Positions 17,520-25,928 of a stretch of DNA of 32,910 bases are shown here, piece after piece (the first letter of the stretch is position 1; each line of letters starts with the position of its first letter). Position numbers and translations under genes: made by a program. The stretch is from positions 1 through 32,910 of the forward strand of contig CALJVK010000016.1 of the NCBI GenBank assembly GCA_937773465.1, read 5' to 3'. The notes below the pieces were generated by a model. That model did no database searches, was not told the origin of the DNA, and worked only from the letters and a program-made list of their open reading frames with translations. This DNA is from an uncultured Flavobacteriaceae bacterium (GTDB lineage Bacteria; Bacteroidota; Bacteroidia; Flavobacteriales; Flavobacteriaceae).

Positions 17520-18170
17520 ATGAAAAAGTTTTTAATATTAATTTTAACAATTCCTTTAATATCGTTTAGTCAAACTAAGGATTTAAATTATTCTTATTTA
17601 GCTTTAGGCGATAGCTATACTATTGGAGAAAGCGTTAAAGAAACTGAAAGGTGGCCAGTTCAATTATCTAATTCTTTAAAAAATAAATTAAACAAACCTG
17701 TTATTATAGCAAAATCTGGATGGACTACTGATCAATTAATTGATACTTTAAATAAAACAGATTTTAATAAAAAATTTGACTTTGTATCGTTATTAATTGG
17801 TGTAAATAATCAATACAGGGGAAGAAGTGTAAAAAATTTTAAGGAAGGATTTATTATCCTTTTAAATAAATCAATTAAGTACGCTAATTACAAAAAGGAA
17901 AGAGTTATTGTTGTTTCAATTCCTGACTGGGGAGTTACACCTTTTGCAAAAGACAGAGATAGAAATATAATTAGTGAAGAGATTGATGCATTTAATGAAA
18001 TAATTTTTGATGAGTGCAAAAAAAATAATATTACATTTTTTAATATAACAGAAATATCAAGAAAGGCTCTAAATGATAATTCATTAATAGCTAAAGACGG
18101 ATTACACCCTAGTAAAAAAATGTATAAACGATGGGTTAAAATCATCAAACCTTACTTTAAAAATTTTTAA
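17520..18170 (+). CDS. SGNH/GDSL esterase, exported
   Basis: A 216-residue GDSL hydrolase with a Sec signal peptide (residues 1-17, ending in ISFSQ). Block I is LALGDSYTIGE with nucleophile Ser32, block II has Gly in SGWTTDQL, block III is GVNNQYRG (the GxND-type Asn) and block V is DGLHPS (Asp193, His196). All catalytic residues are present. It resembles small lysophospholipase/carbohydrate esterases; the neighbours (CBM9-like, GHL10-like) favour de-acylation of a glycan. I start at the ATG at 17520; a TTG at 17517 is in frame but unnecessary. It is 10 bases after the GHL10-like gene and 2 bases before kynU. Confidence 0.88.
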   Translation: MKKFLILILTIPLISFSQTKDLNYSYLALGDSYTIGESVKETERWPVQLSNSLKNKLNKPVIIAKSGWTTDQLIDTLNKTDFNKKFDFVSLLIGVNNQYRGRSVKNFKEGFIILLNKSIKYANYKKERVIVVSIPDWGVTPFAKDRDRNIISEEIDAFNEIIFDECKKNNITFFNITEISRKALNDNSLIAKDGLHPSKKMYKRWVKIIKPYFKNF

Positions 18171-18172
18171 AA

Positions 18173-19438
18173 ATGGATTTCAGAAAAATTGCATTAGAAA
18201 AAGATAGTCATGATGATTTAAAAAATTTTAAATCAAAGTTTTTAAATAATTTAAACGAAATATATCTAGACGGAAATTCTCTAGGAAAACTTCCTCTTAA
18301 AAGTATTGAAAACTTAAATGAAGTAATTAATAAGCAATGGGGTCAGAATTTAATACGAAGCTGGAATGATACTTGGTTAAAAATGTCTGAAAAAATTAAT
18401 TTAAAAATGTCAAAATTAATTAACTCTGATAATGATGAAGTTTTAGTCGGCGAATCAACTTCAGTGAATTTATATAAAATATTATACTCTCTTTTAAAAA
18501 GCAATCAATTCAAAAAAAATCTAGTAACTGACAATTTAAACTTTCCTAGTGATATTTACATAATTGAAGGATTAAAAGAATACACAGAAAAGAATGAAAT
18601 TACTATAATAGATTATGAAAGTAATTTAAGCTGTGATATTAATATTTTAAAAAAAACAATTCAAGAAAATCCTGGGATATACTGTTTAAGTCTTGTGACA
18701 TACAAAAGCTCATTCTTGTACCCCATAAAAGAACTAAATGAATTTGCTGAAAGAAATAAAAGTATAATTGTTTGGGATTGTAGTCATGCAATTGGAGTTA
18801 TAGATATTGATGTTAAAGCATCTAAAACAAAAGCTGCTATTGGTTGTACGTATAAGTTTTTAAATGGTGGGCCAGGTTCACCATCGTTCCTATATGTATC
18901 TAAAGACTTATTGAATCATATGCAAAATCCTATAAAAGGATGGTTTGGACATTCAAAACCTTTTAATTTTGAAAACAAATATAAACCTGCTGACAATATA
19001 AATAAATTTAACGCCGGAACTCCGTCTGTACTTTCATTAATTCCTGTAAATACTGGACTGGATATTGTACTTGAAGCAGGAATAAAAAATATTAGAAATA
19101 AAAGTATTGAATTAGGAGAGTATTTAATTAAAACAATAAATAATGAGCTATATAAATTTGATGTAAAAATAGCGTCTCCAATTGAATCTAGCTATAGAGG
19201 TTCTCACATTACAATTCAACATAAAGAAGCTTGGAGGATTTGTAAACTCCTTGTTAAAGGAGGACAAAAAAGAAAAAAAATAATTCCAGATTTTAGACCA
19301 GAAAATAATATTAGATTAGGGTTTTCCCCTCTATATGTGAGTTTTATTGATCTTTATGAAACAATACAAACTATTAAAGATATTTTAGAAAACAAAGAAT
19401 ATTTAAAAATCGATAAAAGTAAATCTCAAGTTACATAA
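18173..19438 (+). CDS. kynU: Kynureninase
   Basis: A 421-residue PLP-dependent fold-type I enzyme that cleaves L-kynurenine to anthranilate and alanine (or 3-hydroxykynurenine to 3-hydroxyanthranilate) in tryptophan breakdown. Family marks: YLDGNSLGKLP at the start, WDCSHAIGVIDIDV (PLP-binding Asp202), CTYKFLNGGPGSP with Schiff-base Lys228, GWFGH, and FNAGTPSVLSLIPV. Length matches bacterial KynU (about 415-425). Its start is 2 bases after the GDSL esterase stop, so it is probably translated from the same message as the glycan genes. No tryptophan dioxygenase or formamidase is in the window. It could be mistaken for a cysteine desulfurase, but the kynureninase marks are clear. Confidence 0.92.
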   Translation: MDFRKIALEKDSHDDLKNFKSKFLNNLNEIYLDGNSLGKLPLKSIENLNEVINKQWGQNLIRSWNDTWLKMSEKINLKMSKLINSDNDEVLVGESTSVNLYKILYSLLKSNQFKKNLVTDNLNFPSDIYIIEGLKEYTEKNEITIIDYESNLSCDINILKKTIQENPGIYCLSLVTYKSSFLYPIKELNEFAERNKSIIVWDCSHAIGVIDIDVKASKTKAAIGCTYKFLNGGPGSPSFLYVSKDLLNHMQNPIKGWFGHSKPFNFENKYKPADNINKFNAGTPSVLSLIPVNTGLDIVLEAGIKNIRNKSIELGEYLIKTINNELYKFDVKIASPIESSYRGSHITIQHKEAWRICKLLVKGGQKRKKIIPDFRPENNIRLGFSPLYVSFIDLYETIQTIKDILENKEYLKIDKSKSQVT

Positions 19439-19441
19439 AAA

Positions 19442-20446
19442 CTAATCTAAACAGAGGCCACTAGTTTTAAAACCAAGATTATTATATTCTTCATGAATAG
19501 TTTTAAGCAAGGAATAATCAGAAAAAGAATCCTGACCAAGTTCCCAAATCATGATCCCAGAAACTTGTTCACTAGCAAGTTTTACTTTTGATTTTATAGT
19601 AGGTCTTCCATTGTAGAATTTCATACCAACATTGTCAATTTCGGAATACGAGTTGTTAGTTGAAACCATTTGTCCAAAAGTAAATGATGTAACATTTGAA
19701 GAATTAGAAAAATCATAACCGTAAAAAGGAACTCCCAATGTTAATTTACTTTGAGAAATTCCAGTGTTTTTCCAAAAATTTATTGACTCAACAGCATTAT
19801 TATATGAACTATGTTGCCCTGAAGCAGTTGGATTCCACGGACCAGTAAAATCATACGCCATTATATTAATAAAGTCAAATGTTTGTAAAGCCTCTTGAGT
19901 TATATTATCAAATTTAGTTGTTCCAGGCAGTGCAGCTGTCATACCCTTTCCTTTTGCTGATAAAGCACTTTTAAGTTCAATCACAAAATTACTATATCCA
20001 GATGTAACATATTGCCACTCCAAATCAACATCAACACCATCTAAACTATTGTCAACAACAAAACTAACAATCTCATTAATTATAATAGGTCTATTGTCTT
20101 TAATATCAATTGAATTAGACCAGATTAAAGCTTGTTCATCTGTCAAATACCCACCACCAATGGAAATGTAAATTTTTATATTATTGTTTTCATTTCTAGC
20201 TCTTACCACTACTCCGCTGAAATCATTAATAATTAGTTTACCATTAGAACCAGGATTAGCAAATGCAAGGTTTAAATGAGTTAATTTACAATAATCAATC
20301 TTTTCATTTGATTCAAATCTGTAAGAGGGCAAATAGCCAACTACTCTTGCTGATTTATCAATAGTAATTATTTCTTCTTCAAAAGAATCATCTTTTGAAC
20401 AGGATACTAAAATTACAAAACACAAAAAAAGTAAACGTTTAAACAT
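19442..20446 (-). CDS. GH18 chitinase-like lipoprotein
   Basis: A 334-residue glycoside hydrolase family 18 protein with a lipoprotein signal (VILVSC, Cys16). The catalytic motif DxxDxDxE is complete: DGVDVDLE at 136-143 with acid Glu143. Other family strands are IKIYISIGGGY (SxGG), FINIMAYDF (MxYD) with Asp, LGVPFYGYDF and SGIMIWELGQD. It would cut beta-1,4-linked N-acetylglucosamine chains (chitin or peptidoglycan-like), although GH18 also includes endo-beta-GlcNAcases. There is no separate chitin-binding domain. Its start overlaps the stop of the upstream membrane-protein gene by 8 bases, so they are translationally linked. It converges with kynU with a 3-base gap. Confidence 0.9.
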   Translation of the reverse strand: MFKRLLFLCFVILVSCSKDDSFEEEIITIDKSARVVGYLPSYRFESNEKIDYCKLTHLNLAFANPGSNGKLIINDFSGVVVRARNENNNIKIYISIGGGYLTDEQALIWSNSIDIKDNRPIIINEIVSFVVDNSLDGVDVDLEWQYVTSGYSNFVIELKSALSAKGKGMTAALPGTTKFDNITQEALQTFDFINIMAYDFTGPWNPTASGQHSSYNNAVESINFWKNTGISQSKLTLGVPFYGYDFSNSSNVTSFTFGQMVSTNNSYSEIDNVGMKFYNGRPTIKSKVKLASEQVSGIMIWELGQDSFSDYSLLKTIHEEYNNLGFKTSGLCLD

Positions 20447-21062
20447 TTGAATTAGCAGTTTTGTTATTAAAATATAGTGTTAAAAAATATATTATAGGAG
20501 TCATTAGCACCCAAGTTAATTGAGATTGAAAAGTAACAGGTCTTCCAGAGATTTCAAAAAGAGTTGGATTAAAATACGAACCAAATGGCATTAAGGGTCC
20601 CCACGACAAATCTCCACTTGTACCAAGTTGCAAATGATAAATAAATACTTCAACATAAATGTTTTGTGCTACAAACCAAACAAGTAGAACAAGAAAAACA
20701 GACCAATTCCATTTTATAAATGGATTAATGGTTTTATTAAATATTTTCTTAACTAGAAACAATCCAATCCAAACAATAAAAACATCACCCAATGAATTTA
20801 AAACCCAATTTAAATCTTGAGGAATAGCACAGTTTAATGCCTCTGATCTTCTTTCACTAACGGGTAGACCATCAAATAGACCATAAGTAAGCCATAATTC
20901 AAATCCAGCCGCACAGATAAAGAAAGTTGAGCATAAAATTAAAGCTGTATTATAAGAAATGTTTTTTTTAATTAAATAATATAAACCCAAAAAAACGGGA
21001 GATAAAGCAAAAGCATAGAGTCTAACCACAAGCCATAGCTCTTCACTAGTTAATTCACACAT
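20439..21062 (-). CDS. Polytopic membrane protein of unknown function
   Basis: A 207-residue protein that I do not recognise. It has about five hydrophobic helices (WLVVRLYAFALSPVFLGLYYL, TALILCSTFFICAAGFELW, NSLGDVFIVWIGLFLV, WSVFLVLLVWFVAQNIYVEVF, LTWVLMTPIIYFLTLYF) with short loops, and no signal peptide. Between helices lie conserved-looking polar spots (RRSEALNCAIPQDLNW and TSGDLSWGPLMPFG). Its last 8 bases overlap the GH18 gene and it follows the ABC-F gene by 36 bases. The overlap suggests co-translation with the chitinase-like lipoprotein. No function is inferred. Confidence 0.7.
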   Translation of the reverse strand: MCELTSEELWLVVRLYAFALSPVFLGLYYLIKKNISYNTALILCSTFFICAAGFELWLTYGLFDGLPVSERRSEALNCAIPQDLNWVLNSLGDVFIVWIGLFLVKKIFNKTINPFIKWNWSVFLVLLVWFVAQNIYVEVFIYHLQLGTSGDLSWGPLMPFGSYFNPTLFEISGRPVTFQSQLTWVLMTPIIYFLTLYFNNKTANSNV

Positions 21063-21098
21063 TTAATTTTAATTAGATTACCTATAAAGCTAACGATT

Positions 21099-22982
21099 TT
21101 AAGGCAAACTTAGTTTTTCCCACTTTTTCATTAAAGAATCTAAATCAGATTTTTTCTTTTCATACTTTGTAAAGAAATTATCTCTGGAAATTGTGTTCTC
21201 ATAATCATCATGAAGATCTTTATCGATAATTGAAATTTCATTTTCTAATCTAGAAATTTTACTTTCAATATTGCTAATTCTTTTTTTCAGTTCCCTATCA
21301 ATTGAATTATTAACGTTCTTATTCTTTTTTATAATGACTACTTTATCTTTCTTTTCAATTTCTCTGAAATCCTCAATTTTTCTTTGATTTAAGTAAAAAT
21401 CAATATCACCTAAATATTCCTTAATGTTTTGACTTTTAAATTCGTAAACTTTATTAGTTAAATTTTGCAAAAAATCTCTATCATGTGATACTAAAATAAG
21501 AGTGCCATCAAACTTAATAAGTGCTTGTTTTAAAACACTTTTAGATTTAATATCTAAATGATTAGTTGGCTCATCCATAACCAAAACATTAAAAGGCTGT
21601 AAAAGAAGTTTAGCAAGTGCTAATCTGTTTCTTTCGCCACCAGACAGTACTCTTACATATTTTTCAACATCATCACCTTTAAACAAAAAAGATCCCAATA
21701 CATCTCTTACTTTAGATCTATTTGTTTCATTTGCGGAGTCTATCATTGTTTGTAAAACAGTTTTAGTACCATCTAAATATTCAGCTTGATTTTGAGCAAA
21801 ATATCCAATTTGAACATTATGACCTAATTTTGAATTTCCTGCGGATGGTGCAAGCTCCCCCACCATAATTTTAGCTAAAGTTGATTTACCCTGTCCATTT
21901 TGTCCAACAAATGCAATTTTACTTTTTCTTTCAATAAGTAAATTAACGTTAGACAATACTTTATTATCATCATAACTCTTTGATAGATTTTCAATTTCAG
22001 TTACAACTTTTCCTGGATTTATTGAAATATTAAAGTTTAATTTCATGACACTATTGTCATCTTGATCTACTTCAATTCTATCAATTTTATCAATCTTTTT
22101 CATAAGAGATTGAGCCATTGATGCCTTGGAAGCTTTGGCTTTAAACTTTTGAATCAATTTCTCTGTATGTTGAATATGTTTTTCTTGATTTTTTTGAGCA
22201 CTAATTTGTTGAGATTTGATTTCTTCTCTTAAAATTAAATATTTTGAATATGGTTTATTAAAGTCATAAATCCTTCCCAAGGAAATATCAATAGTTCTAT
22301 TAGTAACATTGTTTAAAAACATCTTATCATGTGAAACAATAACAACTGCACCTATAAATGATTTAAGAAAGTTTTCAAGCCATATTATTGATTCTATATC
22401 CAAATGATTTGTAGGCTCATCTAACAATAGTAAATCATTACTTTGAAGCAATAACTTAGCTAATTCTATTCTCATTCTCCAACCACCTGAAAAAGTATCT
22501 GTACTTTTTTGAAAATCATCTCTTTTAAACCCAAGACCTTGTAATATTTTTTCAGTATGTCCTTGATAATTATATCCTCCTACTAATTCATATCTATCAT
22601 TAACATCACTTAAATCATTAATTAATTCTAAGTATGAATCACTTTCATAGTCTGTTCTTTCACTTAACTGAGTGTTAATTTCATTTTGCTTTTGTTCAAG
22701 GCTTTTGATTTCACTGAAAGCTTGATAAGCCTCTTCTAAGACCGTTCTCCCTTTATCAAAATCAATATCTTGTTTTAGAAATCCGATTTTTAAATCTTTT
22801 TCATAGGCTATAGAACCTGAATCCATCTCAGTTTCTTTAGATAAAAGTTTTAATAATGTTGATTTTCCAGCTCCATTTTTTCCAATTAGGCCTACTCTAT
22901 CACCAGATATTAATTTGAATGAAATTTCTTTAAATAAATATTCGCCTGAAAAAGAAACAGAAAGATTATGTATGTTTAGCAT
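21099..22982 (-). CDS. ABC-F family ATPase (ribosome-associated translation factor type)
   Basis: A 627-residue protein with two ABC ATPase domains and no membrane segments, the ABC-F layout (Uup/YheS/EttA group). Domain 1: Walker A GKNGAGKST (34-42), signature FSGGWRMRIELAK, Walker B LLLLDEPTNHLD. A charged linker (EKHIQHTEKLIQKFKAKASK) is the P-site tRNA interaction motif region. Domain 2: Walker A GQNGQGKST, signature LSGGERNRLALAK, Walker B LVMDEPTNHLD. A C-terminal coiled coil (KRISNIESKISRLENEISII) resembles Uup/YheS ends. Such proteins bind the ribosomal E site and relieve stalled translation. I use ATG at 22982; a TTG one codon upstream is in frame. It sits 34 bases after the SDR gene in a long minus-strand run. 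Confidence 0.93.
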   Translation of the reverse strand: MLNIHNLSVSFSGEYLFKEISFKLISGDRVGLIGKNGAGKSTLLKLLSKETEMDSGSIAYEKDLKIGFLKQDIDFDKGRTVLEEAYQAFSEIKSLEQKQNEINTQLSERTDYESDSYLELINDLSDVNDRYELVGGYNYQGHTEKILQGLGFKRDDFQKSTDTFSGGWRMRIELAKLLLQSNDLLLLDEPTNHLDIESIIWLENFLKSFIGAVVIVSHDKMFLNNVTNRTIDISLGRIYDFNKPYSKYLILREEIKSQQISAQKNQEKHIQHTEKLIQKFKAKASKASMAQSLMKKIDKIDRIEVDQDDNSVMKLNFNISINPGKVVTEIENLSKSYDDNKVLSNVNLLIERKSKIAFVGQNGQGKSTLAKIMVGELAPSAGNSKLGHNVQIGYFAQNQAEYLDGTKTVLQTMIDSANETNRSKVRDVLGSFLFKGDDVEKYVRVLSGGERNRLALAKLLLQPFNVLVMDEPTNHLDIKSKSVLKQALIKFDGTLILVSHDRDFLQNLTNKVYEFKSQNIKEYLGDIDFYLNQRKIEDFREIEKKDKVVIIKKNKNVNNSIDRELKKRISNIESKISRLENEISIIDKDLHDDYENTISRDNFFTKYEKKKSDLDSLMKKWEKLSLP

Positions 22983-23016
22983 CAACTAAAATTTCTGGCA
23001 AATGTAAATAATTCTA

Positions 23017-23706
23017 TCAATCAAGTTTTATAAGATCATCAAAACTATTTGAACTATTTATTAACTCCTTATATTCAAGAATATTTACACCAGGTGAAGA
23101 ATTAACAACTTGATAAATCATTGCTTTTGAAATATTGTCAGCAGAGATGCTTTTATACTTAGAAAGCTTTCCAAAAAGAAGTTTATCAATTAAAGAAAAT
23201 ATAACTTTTCCAATTTTCTCTCCAATTCTACTTTCATTTCTTTTACCTAAAATTATTCCAGGCCTTACAATACTTAAGTGGTGTAACGAAATTTTGGATA
23301 TGTCTTTTTCAATCAATCCTTTAGTCATTGGGTATAAAAAAGATGAATTAGGATCTGATCCTACAGATGATATTATAGAAATACTTTTCACTCCACAATC
23401 ATTTGCAATCCTCGCTAAATTGATGCAATAATGATAATCTACTTTTTTAAAATTATAAGCACTTCCTGCTTTTTTTCTTGTTGTTCCTAAAGCTATGTAT
23501 AGATGATCAACATCTTTAAAAACACTTTCAATTTTAAGATCATCAAAATCAACTATAATATTTTGAATATTAGGTTTTGAATAATTAACTTTTTTTCTAG
23601 TTAAAGAAATGACTCTTGGGTAAATATTTGATAAGTTTTTTAATAAATGAGAACCAACCAAACCTGTAGATCCTGCAATACAAGGGATATGTTTTTGATT
23701 AACCAT
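23017..23706 (-). CDS. NAD(P)-binding Rossmann protein (SDR, HTATIP2-like)
   Basis: A 229-residue atypical short-chain dehydrogenase/reductase. The nucleotide-binding loop is GSTGLVGSHLL (12-22), followed by TRKKVNY (NADP-type basic residues) and HLYIALGTTRKKAGS, which is typical of the HTATIP2/Yeast YMR315-like group often annotated as NAD(P)H-binding or epimerase proteins. SIISSVGSDPNSSFLYPMTKG matches the Ser/Tyr/Lys region of that group. The start codon overlaps the glpF stop by one base (TAATG), so it is translationally coupled to glycerol transport. A role in glycerol or glyceraldehyde redox chemistry is only a guess from position. Confidence 0.82.
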   Translation of the reverse strand: MVNQKHIPCIAGSTGLVGSHLLKNLSNIYPRVISLTRKKVNYSKPNIQNIIVDFDDLKIESVFKDVDHLYIALGTTRKKAGSAYNFKKVDYHYCINLARIANDCGVKSISIISSVGSDPNSSFLYPMTKGLIEKDISKISLHHLSIVRPGIILGKRNESRIGEKIGKVIFSLIDKLLFGKLSKYKSISADNISKAMIYQVVNSSPGVNILEYKELINSSNSFDDLIKLD

Positions 23707-24440
23707 TACATTATAAAGTTATATAATAGACCTGCGCAGATTGCTCCAACAAAAGGTCCCATAACAGGGATCCAACTGTAAGACCAATCAGCATTTTTAT
23801 TCTTTCTTGGAAGTAATGAGTAAACTAATCTAGGGCCAAAATCTCTAGCTGGATTTATAGCAAAACCAGTGGTTCCACCAAGTGTCATTCCTATAACCCA
23901 AACCAGAATACCAACTGGAAGAGCATCAAGAGCTCCTAATCCAAAATTAACAACTTCACCTTCAATTTTTAAATTAGGTTCAACTATATAAAATATGGCA
24001 AAAACTAAAATAAAGGTTGCAATAGTTTCACTAAAAAAATTGTTTTTATAATTTCTAATCGCAGGTCCAGTACAAAACGAACCTCTTACATTATCCTCAT
24101 CTTTTGTGACTCTGAAATGGTCTATATAAACAATATAAGCTAACCAACTACCAAACATTGCTCCAATAAGTTGAATTAGTATATATCCTGGAACTAATGA
24201 CCAAGAAAATTTCCCTGCAATTGCTAACCCTAGAGTCACCGCTGGATTTAAATGAGCTCCACTAAATTGACCTGTAATAAAAACAGCAACAAATACCGAA
24301 AGTCCCCAGGCCATACTAACTAAAATCCAATTCGAATTATCACTGCCAATTGTTTTTTTTAAACTAGTATTTGCATTTACTCCAATCCCAAGTAATAGAA
24401 GAATTGATGTTCCAATAAATTCAGCTAAAATAGAGTCCAT
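23706..24440 (-). CDS. glpF: Glycerol uptake facilitator, aquaglyceroporin (MIP family)
   Basis: A 244-residue major-intrinsic-protein channel with six membrane helices. The two half-helix motifs are HLNPAV (Asn65-Pro-Ala67) and INPARDFGPR (Asn196-Pro-Ala198, Arg199). Asp200 after the second NPAR is the mark of glycerol facilitators as opposed to water-only aquaporins. It would let glycerol enter by diffusion; glycerol kinase then traps it. Its start is 1 base after the glpD stop and its stop overlaps the SDR start. Gene order glpK-glpD-glpF fits one operon. Confidence 0.94.
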   Translation of the reverse strand: MDSILAEFIGTSILLLLGIGVNANTSLKKTIGSDNSNWILVSMAWGLSVFVAVFITGQFSGAHLNPAVTLGLAIAGKFSWSLVPGYILIQLIGAMFGSWLAYIVYIDHFRVTKDEDNVRGSFCTGPAIRNYKNNFFSETIATFILVFAIFYIVEPNLKIEGEVVNFGLGALDALPVGILVWVIGMTLGGTTGFAINPARDFGPRLVYSLLPRKNKNADWSYSWIPVMGPFVGAICAGLLYNFIM

Positions 24441-24441
24441 A

Positions 24442-25926
24442 TTATATTTTATTAATATTTGTTAATTTATAAAAAGATTGAAGTTGATCTTTTACCCAAA
24501 CTTCATCTTTAAAAAGTTCCTTTGACATGATCTGAACAACCTTTGGAGCAATTCTAATACTTTCCTTGATATTTAAAAATAAGCATCTAGATCGACGTGA
24601 CATAATATCGTCTAAATTTAATGCCATTTCATTTTCAACATAATGAATTATCAGTTCCTTAGACAGGAAAAAATCGTCACTTAAAGATTCTTTTGAAAAA
24701 TCTATATTACTTAATCCGTTCTTAATTTTCAAATTAGAAGTATTACATTTTACAAATGGTAAATCTGTATTTTTCAGCGTTAAATCAATTACTTTCTCTG
24801 CCATTTTTCTATATGTTGTCCATTTACCTCCAATAACACTTACCAAACCTGAGTCGCTTACTAATATTTTATGTTTTCGTGATAAATCTTTTGATTTTGA
24901 GTTAGAATTACTAGCTACTAATGGTCTAAGACCAACAAATACACTTTTAATGTCATTTTTATTCGGATAAACTTCTAAATAATTTTTAATATTTTCTAAA
25001 ATAAAATTAATTTCATTTTGAGTTGCTAGTGGATTAAATGAAGGTTTATCAACAATAGAATCTGTAGTTCCTATAATTACATGGTCCAACCATGGGATAG
25101 CAAACAATACTCTTCCGTCTGAGGTTTTCGGAACTAATATTCCAAAACTACCTTTTAAAAAGCTTTTGTCAATTACCAAGTGAACCCCTTGACTAGGTCT
25201 TATAACAGATTCTAATTTAATAGAATCCATATTCATTATTGATTTAGAAAAAACTCCAGTTGCATTAATAACATTCTCACCTAAAACAGAAAATGTATTA
25301 TTATTAACAGAGTCATTTACAACTACGCCTTTAATTTTTCTGTTTTTTTTGATTAATGACTCAACTGACATGTAGTTAAGAAGGATAGCATTATGTGACT
25401 CACAGGTTAGAGCTATATCAATTCCTAATCTTGAATCATCAAATTGACCATCAAAATAAACAACTCCTCCTTTTAATTTTTCCTTAGCTACATTAGGCAC
25501 TAATTCAATTGCACTATTTCTATTAACTATTTTTGATTTTTTAAAACTTAAATTTCCAGAAATAAAATCATATACTTTTAATCCCAAATAATAATAAAAT
25601 TTAATAAAATAATTATAAACAGGAATTAAAAAACCAATTTGTTTAACTAGATGAGAAGCGTTTTTTTTCAATATATCTCTTTCTTTTAAAGCTTCATATA
25701 CTAATCCAATTTGCCCCTTCTCTAAATACCTAACTCCTCCGTGAATAAGTTTAGTACTTCTTGAGGATGTACCTTTACAAAAATCAAATTTTTCTAGTAA
25801 AACGACAGAATACCCTCTTGATGAGGCATCTAAAGCACATCCCAGTCCAGAAGCACCACCACCAATTATAATAAAATCATATTTTTTATTATAATTTAAT
25901 AGTTTAATGTTCGAGGATCTATTCAA
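24442..25926 (-). CDS. glpD: Glycerol-3-phosphate dehydrogenase/oxidase (FAD)
   Basis: A 494-residue FAD enzyme that oxidises glycerol 3-phosphate to dihydroxyacetone phosphate and passes electrons to quinone at the inner membrane. FAD-binding motif FIIIGGGASGLGCA (22-27 GGGASG) is followed by VVLLEKFDFCKGTSSRSTKLIHGGVRYLEKG, a GlpD hallmark. Later come SVIRPSQGVHLVIDKSF, FAIPWLDHVIIGTTDS and VGLRPLVAS, then ISVIGGKWTTYRKMAEKVID, all in order. Length is typical for the aerobic enzyme. It lies 2 bases after glpK and 1 base before glpF. Confidence 0.95.
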   Translation of the reverse strand: MNRSSNIKLLNYNKKYDFIIIGGGASGLGCALDASSRGYSVVLLEKFDFCKGTSSRSTKLIHGGVRYLEKGQIGLVYEALKERDILKKNASHLVKQIGFLIPVYNYFIKFYYYLGLKVYDFISGNLSFKKSKIVNRNSAIELVPNVAKEKLKGGVVYFDGQFDDSRLGIDIALTCESHNAILLNYMSVESLIKKNRKIKGVVVNDSVNNNTFSVLGENVINATGVFSKSIMNMDSIKLESVIRPSQGVHLVIDKSFLKGSFGILVPKTSDGRVLFAIPWLDHVIIGTTDSIVDKPSFNPLATQNEINFILENIKNYLEVYPNKNDIKSVFVGLRPLVASNSNSKSKDLSRKHKILVSDSGLVSVIGGKWTTYRKMAEKVIDLTLKNTDLPFVKCNTSNLKIKNGLSNIDFSKESLSDDFFLSKELIIHYVENEMALNLDDIMSRRSRCLFLNIKESIRIAPKVVQIMSKELFKDEVWVKDQLQSFYKLTNINKI

Positions 25927-25928
25927 TT

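Noticed and set aside
18173..19438. Cysteine desulfurase (NifS/SufS-like) for the kynureninase gene
   Set aside because: The DGNSLG, WDCSH, YKFLNGGPG and GWFGH marks are those of kynureninase.
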